Origin: Geobacillus proteiniphilus
Lineage (GTDB): Bacteria; Bacillota; Bacilli; Bacillales; Anoxybacillaceae
Assembly: GCF_001908025.1 (NCBI RefSeq)
Contig: NZ_MQMG01000004.1
Location: 1 to 64,000 of the forward strand
DNA length: 64,000 nucleotides
Direction of reading: 5' to 3'
The first letter of the stretch is position 1. Each line of letters begins with the position of its first letter. The notes under the pieces are model-generated. The model was not told the DNA's origin, made no database searches, and saw nothing but the letters and a program-made list of their open reading frames with translations. Below, in pieces: positions 1 to 8,280 of this stretch. Position numbers and translations under genes: made by a program.

Positions 1-23
1 GCATGTGTCGGGAGGTGGGAAAG

Positions 24-605
24 ATGGAAGATCGACGGGAAGACATGGAACTGCTCGAGAAGATCGCCGAAGGCTCGCGCGCCGCCTTTGACCGTTTTTA
101 CGAAAAATACGCTCCGATGGTCTATCATATCGCTCTTCGGATCGTCGGCGACGAGGTGGAGGCGGAAGATGTCAGCCACGATGTGTTTCTCGAAATCTTG
201 CAAAAACCGCACCAATTTGATCCGAAGCGGGGAAGCGTTCAAGCCTTTCTTGCCGTGAAAACGAAAAGCCGGTCGCTCGACCGCCTGCGCAAGAAACGGG
301 ATCTGTTAGTGAACCGCCTTGAAGAAGCGGCTTTAAAAGAAAAGGGGGCGGAATTTGATTTTCTCCGCCAACTGGAACAACAAGTCATCATAGACGCTTT
401 AACCCATCTCCCCGAGGAGCAGCGGCAAGCCATCATTCACTTTTACTTTCATGGGGAAACACAGCGGGAAATCGCCGCCGCGATGAACAAACCGTTAGGC
501 TCCGTCAAGTCGCTCATCCGCTACGGCTTGCGCAATTTGCGGAAACAAAAAGAGCTGTTCCACTGGATGGAGGCTGGCAGAGGTGAAGAACAGCATGAAG
601 CATAG
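24..605 (+). CDS. ECF-type RNA polymerase sigma factor
   Basis: This 193-residue protein is a sigma-70 family factor of the extracytoplasmic-function type. Region 2 is visible around residues 20-90 (FDRFYEKYAPMVY, then AEDVSHDVFLEI), and region 4, which reads the -35 element, lies around residues 125-180 (LPEEQRQAIIHFYF, then ETQREIAAAMNKPLGSVKS). The ATG at 24 is preferred to one at 3 because GGAGGTGG lies six bases upstream of it. It overlaps the next gene, a membrane anti-sigma factor, as expected for a co-translated sigma/anti-sigma pair. Regions 2 and 4 are certain; the stimulus and regulon are unknown. The promoter lies outside the window. Confidence 0.93.
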   Translation: MEDRREDMELLEKIAEGSRAAFDRFYEKYAPMVYHIALRIVGDEVEAEDVSHDVFLEILQKPHQFDPKRGSVQAFLAVKTKSRSLDRLRKKRDLLVNRLEEAALKEKGAEFDFLRQLEQQVIIDALTHLPEEQRQAIIHFYFHGETQREIAAAMNKPLGSVKSLIRYGLRNLRKQKELFHWMEAGRGEEQHEA

Positions 606-1344
606 CCATATTTCGGAAGCAAAAATCGTGGACTGGCTGTTAGGCATGCTGCCAGAGCAAGAAAAAGAAGACGTGTCCAACCATCTAAAGCAGTGCCTTG
701 AATGCCAACGCTTGCTTGAAGCGTGGAAAAGCGTCGGGCTTAAGGAGGAAGCCCAATATGAAGCACCCCCCCTTTCTCATAAAGAGCGAATTTGGGCCCA
801 AGCAGAAGCGCAAAAACAAACAAAGCGGATGCGGCGCGGTCTCCGCATGGCAGGCGGGCTGATCGGTGCGGCTTTGGCCGTCTTCCTTTTCGCTTTGCGC
901 CTTTCCGCTTCGAACGACAGGCCGGCCGTTTCCCATGACGGATCGGATGAGCCATATCGATACCAGATTGTCGAACAAAATACCGACATTCCGATCGAGC
1001 GAATCATCCATAATCCCAAAACGAAACAAATTCCGATTGAACCATCGGCGCTCTTTCAACAGATGGACGGCACGATTTGGCTCAATGACGATACGAAGGA
1101 AATGCTGATGGAAATTGAAGGGTTGCCGCCGTTTGCGACTCGCGATTATCAATTGTGGATCATTTACACCAACAACGAGGTCAAAGGGGAACTGTTGACG
1201 ATCCGCCACGGAGCGGCGCGCATTTTGATCACCGGCGAGGATGTCAAACAGTTCAAGCAAATTAAAGCGAGCCTCGAACCAAAGGGAGGAAGCGCGGCGC
1301 CGACCGGGCCGGAGACATTTATTGTCGATTTGGACCACGAATGA
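595..1344 (+). CDS. Membrane anti-sigma factor (zinc-finger / RskA-like)
   Basis: The N-terminus has the anti-sigma zinc-binding signature HLKQCLECQ (H-x3-C-x2-C, around residues 30-40). One transmembrane helix follows near residues 85-100, then an external domain ending like the RskA C-terminal domain (YQLWIIY, later EPKGGSAAPTGP). The cytoplasmic domain should hold the upstream sigma factor inactive until the outer domain senses stress. The ATG at 595 has GAGGTGA seven bases upstream; a GTG at 583 with GGAGG before it is a possible alternative adding four residues. Either start overlaps the sigma gene, so the two are translationally coupled. Confidence 0.88.
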   Translation: MKHSHISEAKIVDWLLGMLPEQEKEDVSNHLKQCLECQRLLEAWKSVGLKEEAQYEAPPLSHKERIWAQAEAQKQTKRMRRGLRMAGGLIGAALAVFLFALRLSASNDRPAVSHDGSDEPYRYQIVEQNTDIPIERIIHNPKTKQIPIEPSALFQQMDGTIWLNDDTKEMLMEIEGLPPFATRDYQLWIIYTNNEVKGELLTIRHGAARILITGEDVKQFKQIKASLEPKGGSAAPTGPETFIVDLDHE

Positions 1345-1362
1345 TCTTTCAACAATAAAAAC

Positions 1363-1386
1363 GGGGAAGGCGTCCGCTCCTTCCCC
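1363..1386. terminator. Hairpin after the sigma/anti-sigma operon
   Basis: GGGGAAGG (1363-1370) pairs with CCTTCCCC (1379-1386). On the minus strand the stem is followed by GTTTTTATTG, so the poly-U side faces minus-strand transcripts. On the plus strand the T-run is poor (TTGCGTG). It probably separates the sigma operon from the convergent radical SAM gene. Confidence 0.6.
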
Positions 1387-1396
1387 TTGCGTGTAA

Positions 1397-1555
1397 GAAA
1401 AACGGCCATTTCCCCAAATCGATGATCGCCGCAAAAAAGCTTTCGCGAACGAAAAAACTGTTGTCGCGCCGCATCCCTTATTCCCCCATTGTTCAAACAA
1501 GCCGCCAACGTCTGAAGGGTGGTGAAAAACAACCATTTTCCCCTAAACCGATGAT
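1397..1555. repeat. Imperfect ~30-bp direct repeat in a gene-free gap (1387-1714)
   Basis: Between the anti-sigma gene and the convergent radical SAM gene there are about 330 bases without a credible gene. Two related blocks occur in the same orientation: 1397-1426 (GAAAAACGGCCATT, then CGATGAT) and 1524-1555 (GAAAAACAACCATT, then CGATGAT), about 130 bases apart. Nothing else is recognisable. The blocks may be ends of a decayed mobile element, but no terminal inverted repeat or transposase was seen. Confidence 0.4.
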
Positions 1556-1714
1556 TCTTGAGTTGTGAGAAGTGCAACATGTATAAGCTTTCTCAATTTG
1601 AGAAGCGGCGTGATTCAACGGCATTTTCTGTTAAATCACCAGCCTTCTAGACACTGCCTGAAGAAAAGCCCGTCTGTCACGCAACCGCCGTTGTACAAAA
1701 GCAGCCTTCCGTGC

Positions 1715-2833
1715 CTAGCACTGACTTCGCTCTTTTGTCCGCCACGCTTTCGGAATGTAAATGCAATACGGCTCGCTTTCCAAATAGTCCCCCGTCACCG
1801 CGTACGCCCGCGAGCGTGAGCCGCCGCACACATATCGGAACTCGCAGACGCCGCATTTTCCTTTATATTTGTCCGGATTGCGCAAGTCTTGGAAAATCGG
1901 CGAGTACCGGTAAATGTCAGCAAGCGGCGTTTCCCGGACGTTCCCTGCTTTGACCGGCAGCAGCCCGCTCGGATAGACGTCGCCGATATGGGAGATAAAG
2001 ACGAAGCCGTTGCCGTCGTTTACTCCTTTCGGCGCGCGGCCGAGCCCGTCAACTTGCCCGATCAACCCTTTGTTCAAAACGTCTTCGTAGCGGATGCCTC
2101 CTTTTGCCGTTTTTCCTTCGCGCATTTTCGCCTGCAGCACGACGCGGCGGTAATGCTGGCCCGCCGTCGTTTTGATATCAAACGGAACGCGCTTGCTCGT
2201 TTCATACAACCAGCGAAACACCCGCTCATGCTCGATGGGGGAAATCATGTCCTCCTCCTTCCCCCTGCCTGTCGGCACAAGGAAAAAGACGCTCCAAAGG
2301 ACGCATTTCAGCTTCTCCACCAACGCCACCATTTCATCAAGCACATGAACGTTGTACCGCGAAATGACGGTGTTGATTTGCACGGGAATGTCGAGTTCAT
2401 GCAAGTATTGAATCGCACGGATCGTGAGAGCAAACGAGCCGCTCGTGCCGCGGAAATGGTCGTGAATCTCGGCGTTCGGGCCATCAAGGCTGAACGCCCA
2501 ACGCGACAGGCCGATCTCTTTTGCCTTGCGGATCGCCTCTTTCGTCACATTCGGCGTCGCGCTCGGCGTCATCGACACGCGCAATCCTTTGTCAATCGCG
2601 TACTTCGCCAAATCGTACACATCCGGGCGCATGAGCGGATCGCCGCCCGTAAAGACGAGCATCGGCTGATCCATCTCGTAAATCTCATCGATCAGTTTTT
2701 TCCCTTCCTCAAACGTCAACTCGCGCGGATCGCGATGGTATTGCGCTTCGGCGCGGCAATGAAGGCACTTGAGTTGGCACGCCCTTGTCAACTCCCAAAT
2801 GACGATAAACGGGTTTTCATTGAAATCGCGCAT
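1715..2833 (-). CDS. Radical SAM/SPASM domain protein (TIGR04053/AhbD-NirJ-like)
   Basis: This 372-residue protein has the radical SAM iron-sulfur motif CQLKCLHC (C-x3-C-x2-C) near residue 20, then the VFTGGDPL glycine-rich motif. A cysteine-rich SPASM-type C-terminus (CGVCEFRYVCGG and a later Cys) would bind an auxiliary cluster. The layout matches the radical SAM proteins related to AhbD/NirJ haem enzymes and to peptide maturases; the substrate cannot be read from sequence. The ATG at 2833 is chosen because AAGGAGG lies seven bases upstream. An FNR-like palindrome centred 41.5 bp upstream of the predicted transcription start suggests oxygen-responsive control. No precursor peptide gene is adjacent. 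Confidence 0.85.
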   Translation of the reverse strand: MRDFNENPFIVIWELTRACQLKCLHCRAEAQYHRDPRELTFEEGKKLIDEIYEMDQPMLVFTGGDPLMRPDVYDLAKYAIDKGLRVSMTPSATPNVTKEAIRKAKEIGLSRWAFSLDGPNAEIHDHFRGTSGSFALTIRAIQYLHELDIPVQINTVISRYNVHVLDEMVALVEKLKCVLWSVFFLVPTGRGKEEDMISPIEHERVFRWLYETSKRVPFDIKTTAGQHYRRVVLQAKMREGKTAKGGIRYEDVLNKGLIGQVDGLGRAPKGVNDGNGFVFISHIGDVYPSGLLPVKAGNVRETPLADIYRYSPIFQDLRNPDKYKGKCGVCEFRYVCGGSRSRAYAVTGDYLESEPYCIYIPKAWRTKERSQC

Positions 2834-2854
2834 CCAATTCCCTCCTTGGCCTCC

Positions 2855-2897
2855 ATTGTACCGCAACATTCAGGCGCGTTATGTGATATGGATCACA
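2855..2897 (-). promoter_or_regulatory. FNR/CRP-type box and -10 of the radical SAM gene
   Basis: TGTGATATGGATCACA (2882-2897) is a perfect TGTGA-N6-TCACA palindrome, the consensus of FNR/CRP-family regulators. On the minus strand TACAAT (2860-2855) is a good -10; the start would fall near 2848, which puts the palindrome centre at -41.5, the classical class II activator position. In Bacillaceae the natural candidate is Fnr, so the gene is probably induced by oxygen limitation (inference). Confidence 0.75.
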
Positions 2898-2922
2898 TTT
2901 AGACCTCAACGCTAATTCCATC

Positions 2923-3291
2923 TTATCTTTCGATTAGCTCAACTGGAACCCCGAAACTGTGGTCAGCCAAAATGGAGGAAACTGCATCCCGTTCCTCCTT
3001 TGTATGATAAACAATGCGGATGAGCGCTTCATCCGCTTGATCTCCGCACGGCGCCTCCACCTTCACGCTTACTCCCTTTCCTACGCGCTCCAAGCGAGCT
3101 GCGAGATCCCGATGCTGACTCAACGCCTCTCTGACTTCCGATCGGCTCGGCAGTTTTCCGCATTCAGGACGAGCAACGTCCTGTTTGCCTGGGAACGGGA
3201 TAAGCGACAAACCAATCCCCCCTCCCGCTACTAAAAGTCCGCCGACCAACACAATGGCAACGCCAATGCCCCACCATCGTTTTTTCGTCAT
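2923..3291 (-). CDS. Small membrane-anchored protein of unknown function
   Basis: This 122-residue protein starts with a basic stretch (MTKKRWWGIG) and one hydrophobic helix of about 20 residues (residues 9-31), then an extracytoplasmic domain with two cysteines (PECGKLP and EAPCGDQ) that could form a disulfide. AAAGGGGGCG precedes the ATG. It is the last gene after the DUF1430 permease and its ATPase, 21 bases from the ATPase stop, and is therefore probably an accessory subunit of that system. I do not recognise the family. Confidence 0.7.
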   Translation of the reverse strand: MTKKRWWGIGVAIVLVGGLLVAGGGIGLSLIPFPGKQDVARPECGKLPSRSEVREALSQHRDLAARLERVGKGVSVKVEAPCGDQADEALIRIVYHTKEERDAVSSILADHSFGVPVELIER

Positions 3292-3312
3292 CTTGATTCG
3301 CCCCCTTTCTTC

Positions 3313-3975
3313 TCATCTGCCATGCCGCATTCCCTTTAGCGCATGCTCAGCATGGGCGGCTCGCATCATTTTCTCATCGTGGGTCGCGACAATAACCGTT
3401 CTCCCTTGCTTCGCCAATAATTGAAGCAGCTCAATGACGCGATCGCCATTGGCCTCATCAAGAGAAGCCGTCGGCTCATCCGCCAAAATGACTTGTGCAT
3501 CTTTATAGAGAGCGCGTGCGATCGCCAAGCGTCGCTTTTCGCCTCCACTTAGACGGGCGGCCAGTTCTCGTTCTCTTCCATCCAACCCTGTTTCCGATAA
3601 CACTTTGCGCACCCGCTCCTCATCGCCGACAACTTTCGAACGAAACAAACTCGAAGTCATCGTGATATTAAACGCAACTGATTCTTCCTCAATAATTCCG
3701 TAATCTTGGAGAATGAATGCCGCATGGTGTTTCCAAAACAGCCGCCGCTGCTTCGCTCCCCAACTCGTTGTATCGACACCATCAATCAATACACGACCGC
3801 TTGTCGGCCGCAAAAGCAATCCAAGCACATGGAGAAGCGTCGTTTTGCCCGCTCCGCTTGGACCAACAAGCGCCGTCAAGGCTCCAGGGGAGCATACGAC
3901 ACTTTCGTTCTCCATAATCGTTCGCTCATTGATAATCATCGTCACTTGATCGGCCTCAATTCTCATGGCAGTCAA
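3313..3975 (-). CDS. ABC transporter ATP-binding protein (LolD/MacB class)
   Basis: The nucleotide-binding subunit has Walker A GPSGAGKT, signature LSGGEKRRLAIARAL, Walker B VILADEPTASLD and the switch histidine in VATHDEKM, in the normal order over about 220 residues. Its sequence class is that of ATPases pairing with FtsX-like or DUF1430 permeases. The TTG at 3975 is preferred because GGAGG stands five bases upstream; an ATG three codons later is the alternative. It directly follows the DUF1430 permease gene (16-base gap), so the two should form one transporter or bacteriocin-immunity unit. Confidence 0.88.
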   Translation of the reverse strand: MTAMRIEADQVTMIINERTIMENESVVCSPGALTALVGPSGAGKTTLLHVLGLLLRPTSGRVLIDGVDTTSWGAKQRRLFWKHHAAFILQDYGIIEEESVAFNITMTSSLFRSKVVGDEERVRKVLSETGLDGRERELAARLSGGEKRRLAIARALYKDAQVILADEPTASLDEANGDRVIELLQLLAKQGRTVIVATHDEKMMRAAHAEHALKGMRHGR

Positions 3976-3991
3976 GCCTTCCTCCTTCTTT

Positions 3992-5974
3992 CTACAACTG
4001 ACGCAGGGAGTTTTTCGCAAACACCCAAGCTGCCGCACCAATATGTACGAGCGGCAAAGCAAGCAGCACAAGCGCCCCCGTTAGACAAACCGGCAACCAG
4101 CCGTTTATTCCTTGCAACAGCATAATCAGCATGACCACGATCCCCCCTAACACCCACTCTTTCACGATTCGCCCGCGCGACACCGCCCACCAAGATGCCC
4201 CAGCAAGCCGAAGAGGAAAATCGCGTTTTGCTTTTAACACAGCCATAATAAACGCACTAATGGCGGAGGCAATAGCCAAGGCCGCTAAAAGACCAACAAT
4301 CGATCCAATTCTAAGCCACACGAAATAGGCATAAAGCTGCGCGCGCAAAATTCCTTCCTCCGCCATATAGTTGACGCGGATCCGGTTCTGAAGGCCGCGT
4401 TCAGATACGAGTTTCTGTGTTTCCTCTAGTCCGACAAAACTCAACTCCGACGAAGAAGCGACAGAGATCAAAAAGTTGTCATTGAATAATGAATGGACAT
4501 GAGGGGCAACCAACAATAACACCTCCTTCGGCCGGGCAAACTCAAGCTGTCCGCCAAAGCGGACAAATGGAAAAGGGGACGATCCGGTCAAACGACACAT
4601 CTTGACCTCATGCCATATGGCTTGAGCCTGTTGCTGGTTTCTTACATATAACGGGATGGAGAGTTCGACAAATTGTCTCACGTCCTTTGGAATCTGTTCC
4701 AGCGCAAGAGGAACCAAAGATAGCCCTTTGTTCTTTTTGCGAACGATATCCAACCATCGCTCATTCACGATAACCATGTAACGGTACGGCGCAATGGTCA
4801 TGCCATCGATGGCGAAATCGTCTTCCGTCCACGCTTTCGATAACACTACGCGATCGTCGGCCTCCGCTTGTCGAACCATGTCCCCCACCGATGGTTGCAA
4901 CATCTGAAACAACTGCTCGATTTCCGCTCCCCCCGCTCTTCCTGGACGGGACGGGAACACCAACACCGCTTGATCAGCCAACGACTTCCACATGATTTGT
5001 TCCTGTGCTGTTTTTCTAGCATTCGTATAAGCTGAAACCGCCGGTGAGACAGCGGAAAGGACGAAAGCAAATACAGCGAGTTTCAATACAGCCGAACTTC
5101 TGGCCAAACGCTTGACAGCAGGTTCGCGCATCGCCAACATCTCTGGATTCGGCCATGAGGCAACAGAAAAAATCAACGCGCAAGCCATTGTCAAAGAGAT
5201 CACCATCGCCTCAGCCAAAAGCAACACTTTACTATAGTAAGGCACGAATCCCCATCCATAGACAAAGCCGACATAAAGAGCGGCCAAGACGTCCAATATA
5301 GCGGCGGCCAAAACCATAGCCAGCAAAAAGTGGCTGAAATCCTCGCATTGGATGCGCGACGTCGGAACTCCCGCCAACACACGCAACGCGCGCCCTTTCG
5401 CTTTGACCGCCAGCCAGTATAAAGCTAATGACACCATCAGCGCCGAAACAGCCAACAGCGCCACACCAAAATCGCTTTGCACGATCAAAAATTGGAGAAT
5501 GGTCAACAGAGTCTCTTCGTTCCACTTCTGATCGACCCGATGCGACGCCAGCCAATGTTTCAACTCGTCTATATGATCGGTTTTCCCTGTCACCAAATAA
5601 TCGCCATTGGCAAACGAATGGGCCAACGCGCGGCGATCGCGGATCTCCGCATCTGGCTCATGGCCAAAACGCTGAATTCTCTTTGGAAAATCCCCTTTCT
5701 CCCCCACTTGAACAAAGATCTGTCCCGACTGATCCCCCCGTAAATCTGGCGCGATTTTCATCAATCCTAATTCCCATCGATCGCTCATCGCCCCCAACTG
5801 TTGAAACACATCTTCCTGACGCAAATCAGACTGGCTAAAATCCAATGTCACTTTCGCTTTCACATCCAGCTGTTCCGGAAAAAAGCGGTCATGGACATCC
5901 GAAACAACAATCGCTACGAAAGCTAAGAGAAGAAACTGCACAGCGGAAACAGCGACCACGATTTTTTTATGCAT
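3992..5974 (-). CDS. DUF1430 / bacteriocin-associated seven-TM permease
   Basis: This 660-residue membrane protein has one N-terminal helix, a large external domain, a helix cluster in the middle (about residues 170-310), a second external domain and three C-terminal helices near 560-655. That layout is typical of the FtsX-like permeases called bacteriocin-associated integral membrane proteins (DUF1430), known from lactococcin-972-type immunity loci. Its ATPase follows directly. The ATG at 5974 has GGAAGGA nine bases upstream; an ATG at 5983 lies on top of that site. A terminator at 6024-6045 separates it from the upstream ABC cluster, so a promoter must be short or readthrough is used. The family call is by layout and is fairly sure; the substrate is unknown. 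Confidence 0.75.
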   Translation of the reverse strand: MHKKIVVAVSAVQFLLLAFVAIVVSDVHDRFFPEQLDVKAKVTLDFSQSDLRQEDVFQQLGAMSDRWELGLMKIAPDLRGDQSGQIFVQVGEKGDFPKRIQRFGHEPDAEIRDRRALAHSFANGDYLVTGKTDHIDELKHWLASHRVDQKWNEETLLTILQFLIVQSDFGVALLAVSALMVSLALYWLAVKAKGRALRVLAGVPTSRIQCEDFSHFLLAMVLAAAILDVLAALYVGFVYGWGFVPYYSKVLLLAEAMVISLTMACALIFSVASWPNPEMLAMREPAVKRLARSSAVLKLAVFAFVLSAVSPAVSAYTNARKTAQEQIMWKSLADQAVLVFPSRPGRAGGAEIEQLFQMLQPSVGDMVRQAEADDRVVLSKAWTEDDFAIDGMTIAPYRYMVIVNERWLDIVRKKNKGLSLVPLALEQIPKDVRQFVELSIPLYVRNQQQAQAIWHEVKMCRLTGSSPFPFVRFGGQLEFARPKEVLLLVAPHVHSLFNDNFLISVASSSELSFVGLEETQKLVSERGLQNRIRVNYMAEEGILRAQLYAYFVWLRIGSIVGLLAALAIASAISAFIMAVLKAKRDFPLRLAGASWWAVSRGRIVKEWVLGGIVVMLIMLLQGINGWLPVCLTGALVLLALPLVHIGAAAWVFAKNSLRQL

Positions 5975-6023
5975 GAGCCTCATTCCTTCCCTAATCCATC
6001 ATCCCCCGGAAGAGAAAGACCCC

Positions 6024-6045
6024 ATCCCGCTCGGGAAGGGGTGAA
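6024..6045 (-). terminator. Terminator of the AT-rich ABC operon
   Basis: On the minus strand CCCC-TTCCCGAGCGGGA-TGGGG forms a GC-rich hairpin with an inner CCCG/CGGG stem, followed by TCTTTCTCTT. It sits between the ATPase gene ending at 6127 and the DUF1430 permease gene. Confidence 0.65.
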
Positions 6046-6126
6046 AGAAAAGCTTCCCGTCAAACCGATTCACTATTTGCAAATTCTATAATAATAGGCG
6101 TCATCGGACCATGGAAAATTAAGAGC

Positions 6127-6768
6127 CTATCCCTTCACTTTTTCAAGTTTAAAACGGTTGATTCTGTACACTTCATCGCAAAGAACATCAATATCCTCTT
6201 GATTATGGCTGGTAAGCAAAATCGTCCTCCCTTCTTCCCTAAATTTCCGAAGCAAATGGCGGATAGTTTCAACGCTGTCAGCATCTAGAGCATTGAATGG
6301 TTCATCTAAAATCAGTGTTTGTTGATCTTCCATAATGGCTTGAGCAATGGCGAGCTTTTGTTTCATTCCAAGTGAGTAATGTTTTACCTTTTGCGTCGAT
6401 TCCGGATTTAAACCAACCATCCTCATCGTTTGCTTTATTTTGTCATCATTGATTTTGTTTCTAATGAGAGCCAATGCTTTTAGATTATCAAACCCTGTCT
6501 TTCCCGCTATATACCCAGGCCGATCAATGATAATTCCAAAATTACTGGGAAATCGTTTATTGGCACCCAGCTCTTCCCCGTCCACGATCACGCTGCCGTG
6601 ATCAGGGAACATAAATCCGCATATTAGTTTAAATAATACGGACTTTCCTGAACCGTTAGGACCAATAATTCCATAAATTTTCCCCTTTTCCACTGCAAAA
6701 TTCACGTTTTCAAAAATTGTTGCTCCTTTAAAAGATTTACTGACTTGACTCAGTAGGATATGCGACAA
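6127..6768 (-). CDS. ABC transporter ATP-binding protein
   Basis: Walker A GPNGSGKS, a Q-loop region, signature YSLGMKQKLAIAQA, Walker B TLILDEPFNALD and switch histidine LLTSHN are all present in about 213 residues. The signature LGMKQ is the variant found in exporters of the antibiotic-resistance/peptide class (BcrA/CcmA-like). The TTG at 6768 is preferred: AAAAGGAG lies eight bases upstream, whereas a GTG at 6777 overlaps that site. It is the third gene of an operon with two membrane proteins and is AT-rich compared with its neighbours, as they are. Confidence 0.87.
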   Translation of the reverse strand: MSHILLSQVSKSFKGATIFENVNFAVEKGKIYGIIGPNGSGKSVLFKLICGFMFPDHGSVIVDGEELGANKRFPSNFGIIIDRPGYIAGKTGFDNLKALALIRNKINDDKIKQTMRMVGLNPESTQKVKHYSLGMKQKLAIAQAIMEDQQTLILDEPFNALDADSVETIRHLLRKFREEGRTILLTSHNQEDIDVLCDEVYRINRFKLEKVKG

Positions 6769-6783
6769 CTTCCTCACTCCTTT

Positions 6784-8280
6784 TTAGAAATCAAGATCTT
6801 GTTTATGAAAGACATACAGCAAGAAAACAATCTCTAAAACATTCCATAAAGATAGAACTATGCTTATGCGATAAACCGAGTAATCTGCGAATAAATACGC
6901 CATGCTATTCAATCCGGATGGAACTATCCCCCAATTATTAAGACCCGGTAACATAAAGAATGAAAGTATGGCGAGCCCCACTAAACTATAAAACGTTTCT
7001 TTACTCAACCAAGAAATAAGAAACACAAATAGTACATAAAATGAAATTTGAAGATAGCCATTGACAAAAAAATGATAAAACACTTCAAGCAACGTGACCG
7101 AGCGATCAATCGAAACATAGAAGTCAAAAGAGAAACGCTTCAAAGAAGAAATGAATAAAGCAAGCAATGCTAAGGCGAATAAATATAATCCAATATATAA
7201 CATGATCTTATGATACCATCTCCAAAACCATCGGGTGATAGACTGATAACGCAAAAGCTTGTAATACCCCATTTCCGACAATTCCTTCTGCAAGTACAAT
7301 TGGACCCAATAGATGAATCCAAAATACAGAACCCAATAACATAAAAACGACTTGAAATAGAACGCTTGATTGGAACCACCTATAAACATGAAAAGAAATT
7401 GGTCCCAAATAGTTTCTCCTGCTTTTTCTCGCATACCGGACCATAATGCCATGACAATCAAGGCAATGAAAACGACATACCTCCAGCTATATCCTTTCAT
7501 GTTCAAATCTAGTCGATTGACCATCCATATAAGCAGGATCATCAATCCTGTGACCATTGTAAAAGATCCCCATATATTTCCGAACTGTACAGCTCCCGAA
7601 TGCAAAATCAAGTAATTGCATAAATTGAATAAGGAATGGTGAGGAAGAAGTTTAAATGACACTCCTCCATATACCCATATAAGAATCGCAGTAAATACGA
7701 TAATACCCCTTTTTTTCCATTTTACATAAATGATGGCCAAAATAAGGTGAATGCAGCTAACACTTAGAATTAGCAACGCAAAATGCAACAACAATGCTAA
7801 AAAGGGGCTGTCTATAAATTTTTGCAATATTTGCGTTTCACTTAAAGAACCATCCAGCTTACTAAACGGACTCCAGCCAGCGAAAGAAGGAGCACCGATT
7901 GACAAAACTCCGCTCACTGCTCCCCAAACGATCATGGATATGCTGAGGCTTTGAATAAATCGAACTAATGTTGCATACACCCAACTTCGATAAGAACCAA
8001 ATCGTATCAAAACCGTATAATCAAAATCAGATATAATAATCGAAATAGAACGATATAGAAAAACGGGTAAAATGAAATACAAAATAAGGTAAATATTACC
8101 GAAGAAGCTATGTAACAAATCCCATTTATTCAACAATAGTTTTGTTTGAAACGAAGCAACATACATATGCTCTTTCGCTCTTAATCCATATATGTAAATA
8201 ACTGCTCCAAAGAGAATCCACTTGAATGTCAGCAATTCATTTACAAAATCCTTCCATTTATTCTTTACTGTCCTAGTCAT
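6784..8280 (-). CDS. Large multi-spanning ABC permease-like protein
   Basis: The 498-residue protein is almost entirely hydrophobic segments, about 12, in two halves of six (residues about 20-265 and 275-498), as though two permease domains were fused. It has no ATPase motif. Its ATG overlaps the stop of the upstream membrane gene by eight bases, and the ATPase follows after 15 bases, so it is the membrane subunit of this ABC system. AAT-rich codons dominate (AAT, ATA, TTA), unlike the flanking genes, suggesting horizontal acquisition. No Pfam-level family can be assigned by eye. Confidence 0.75.
   Translation of the reverse strand: MTRTVKNKWKDFVNELLTFKWILFGAVIYIYGLRAKEHMYVASFQTKLLLNKWDLLHSFFGNIYLILYFILPVFLYRSISIIISDFDYTVLIRFGSYRSWVYATLVRFIQSLSISMIVWGAVSGVLSIGAPSFAGWSPFSKLDGSLSETQILQKFIDSPFLALLLHFALLILSVSCIHLILAIIYVKWKKRGIIVFTAILIWVYGGVSFKLLPHHSLFNLCNYLILHSGAVQFGNIWGSFTMVTGLMILLIWMVNRLDLNMKGYSWRYVVFIALIVMALWSGMREKAGETIWDQFLFMFIGGSNQAFYFKSFLCYWVLYFGFIYWVQLYLQKELSEMGYYKLLRYQSITRWFWRWYHKIMLYIGLYLFALALLALFISSLKRFSFDFYVSIDRSVTLLEVFYHFFVNGYLQISFYVLFVFLISWLSKETFYSLVGLAILSFFMLPGLNNWGIVPSGLNSMAYLFADYSVYRISIVLSLWNVLEIVFLLYVFHKQDLDF

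Noticed and set aside
685-1536. 283-codon frame antisense to the anti-sigma gene
   Set aside because: Low-complexity arginine/phenylalanine-rich product, antisense to a gene with clear domains.
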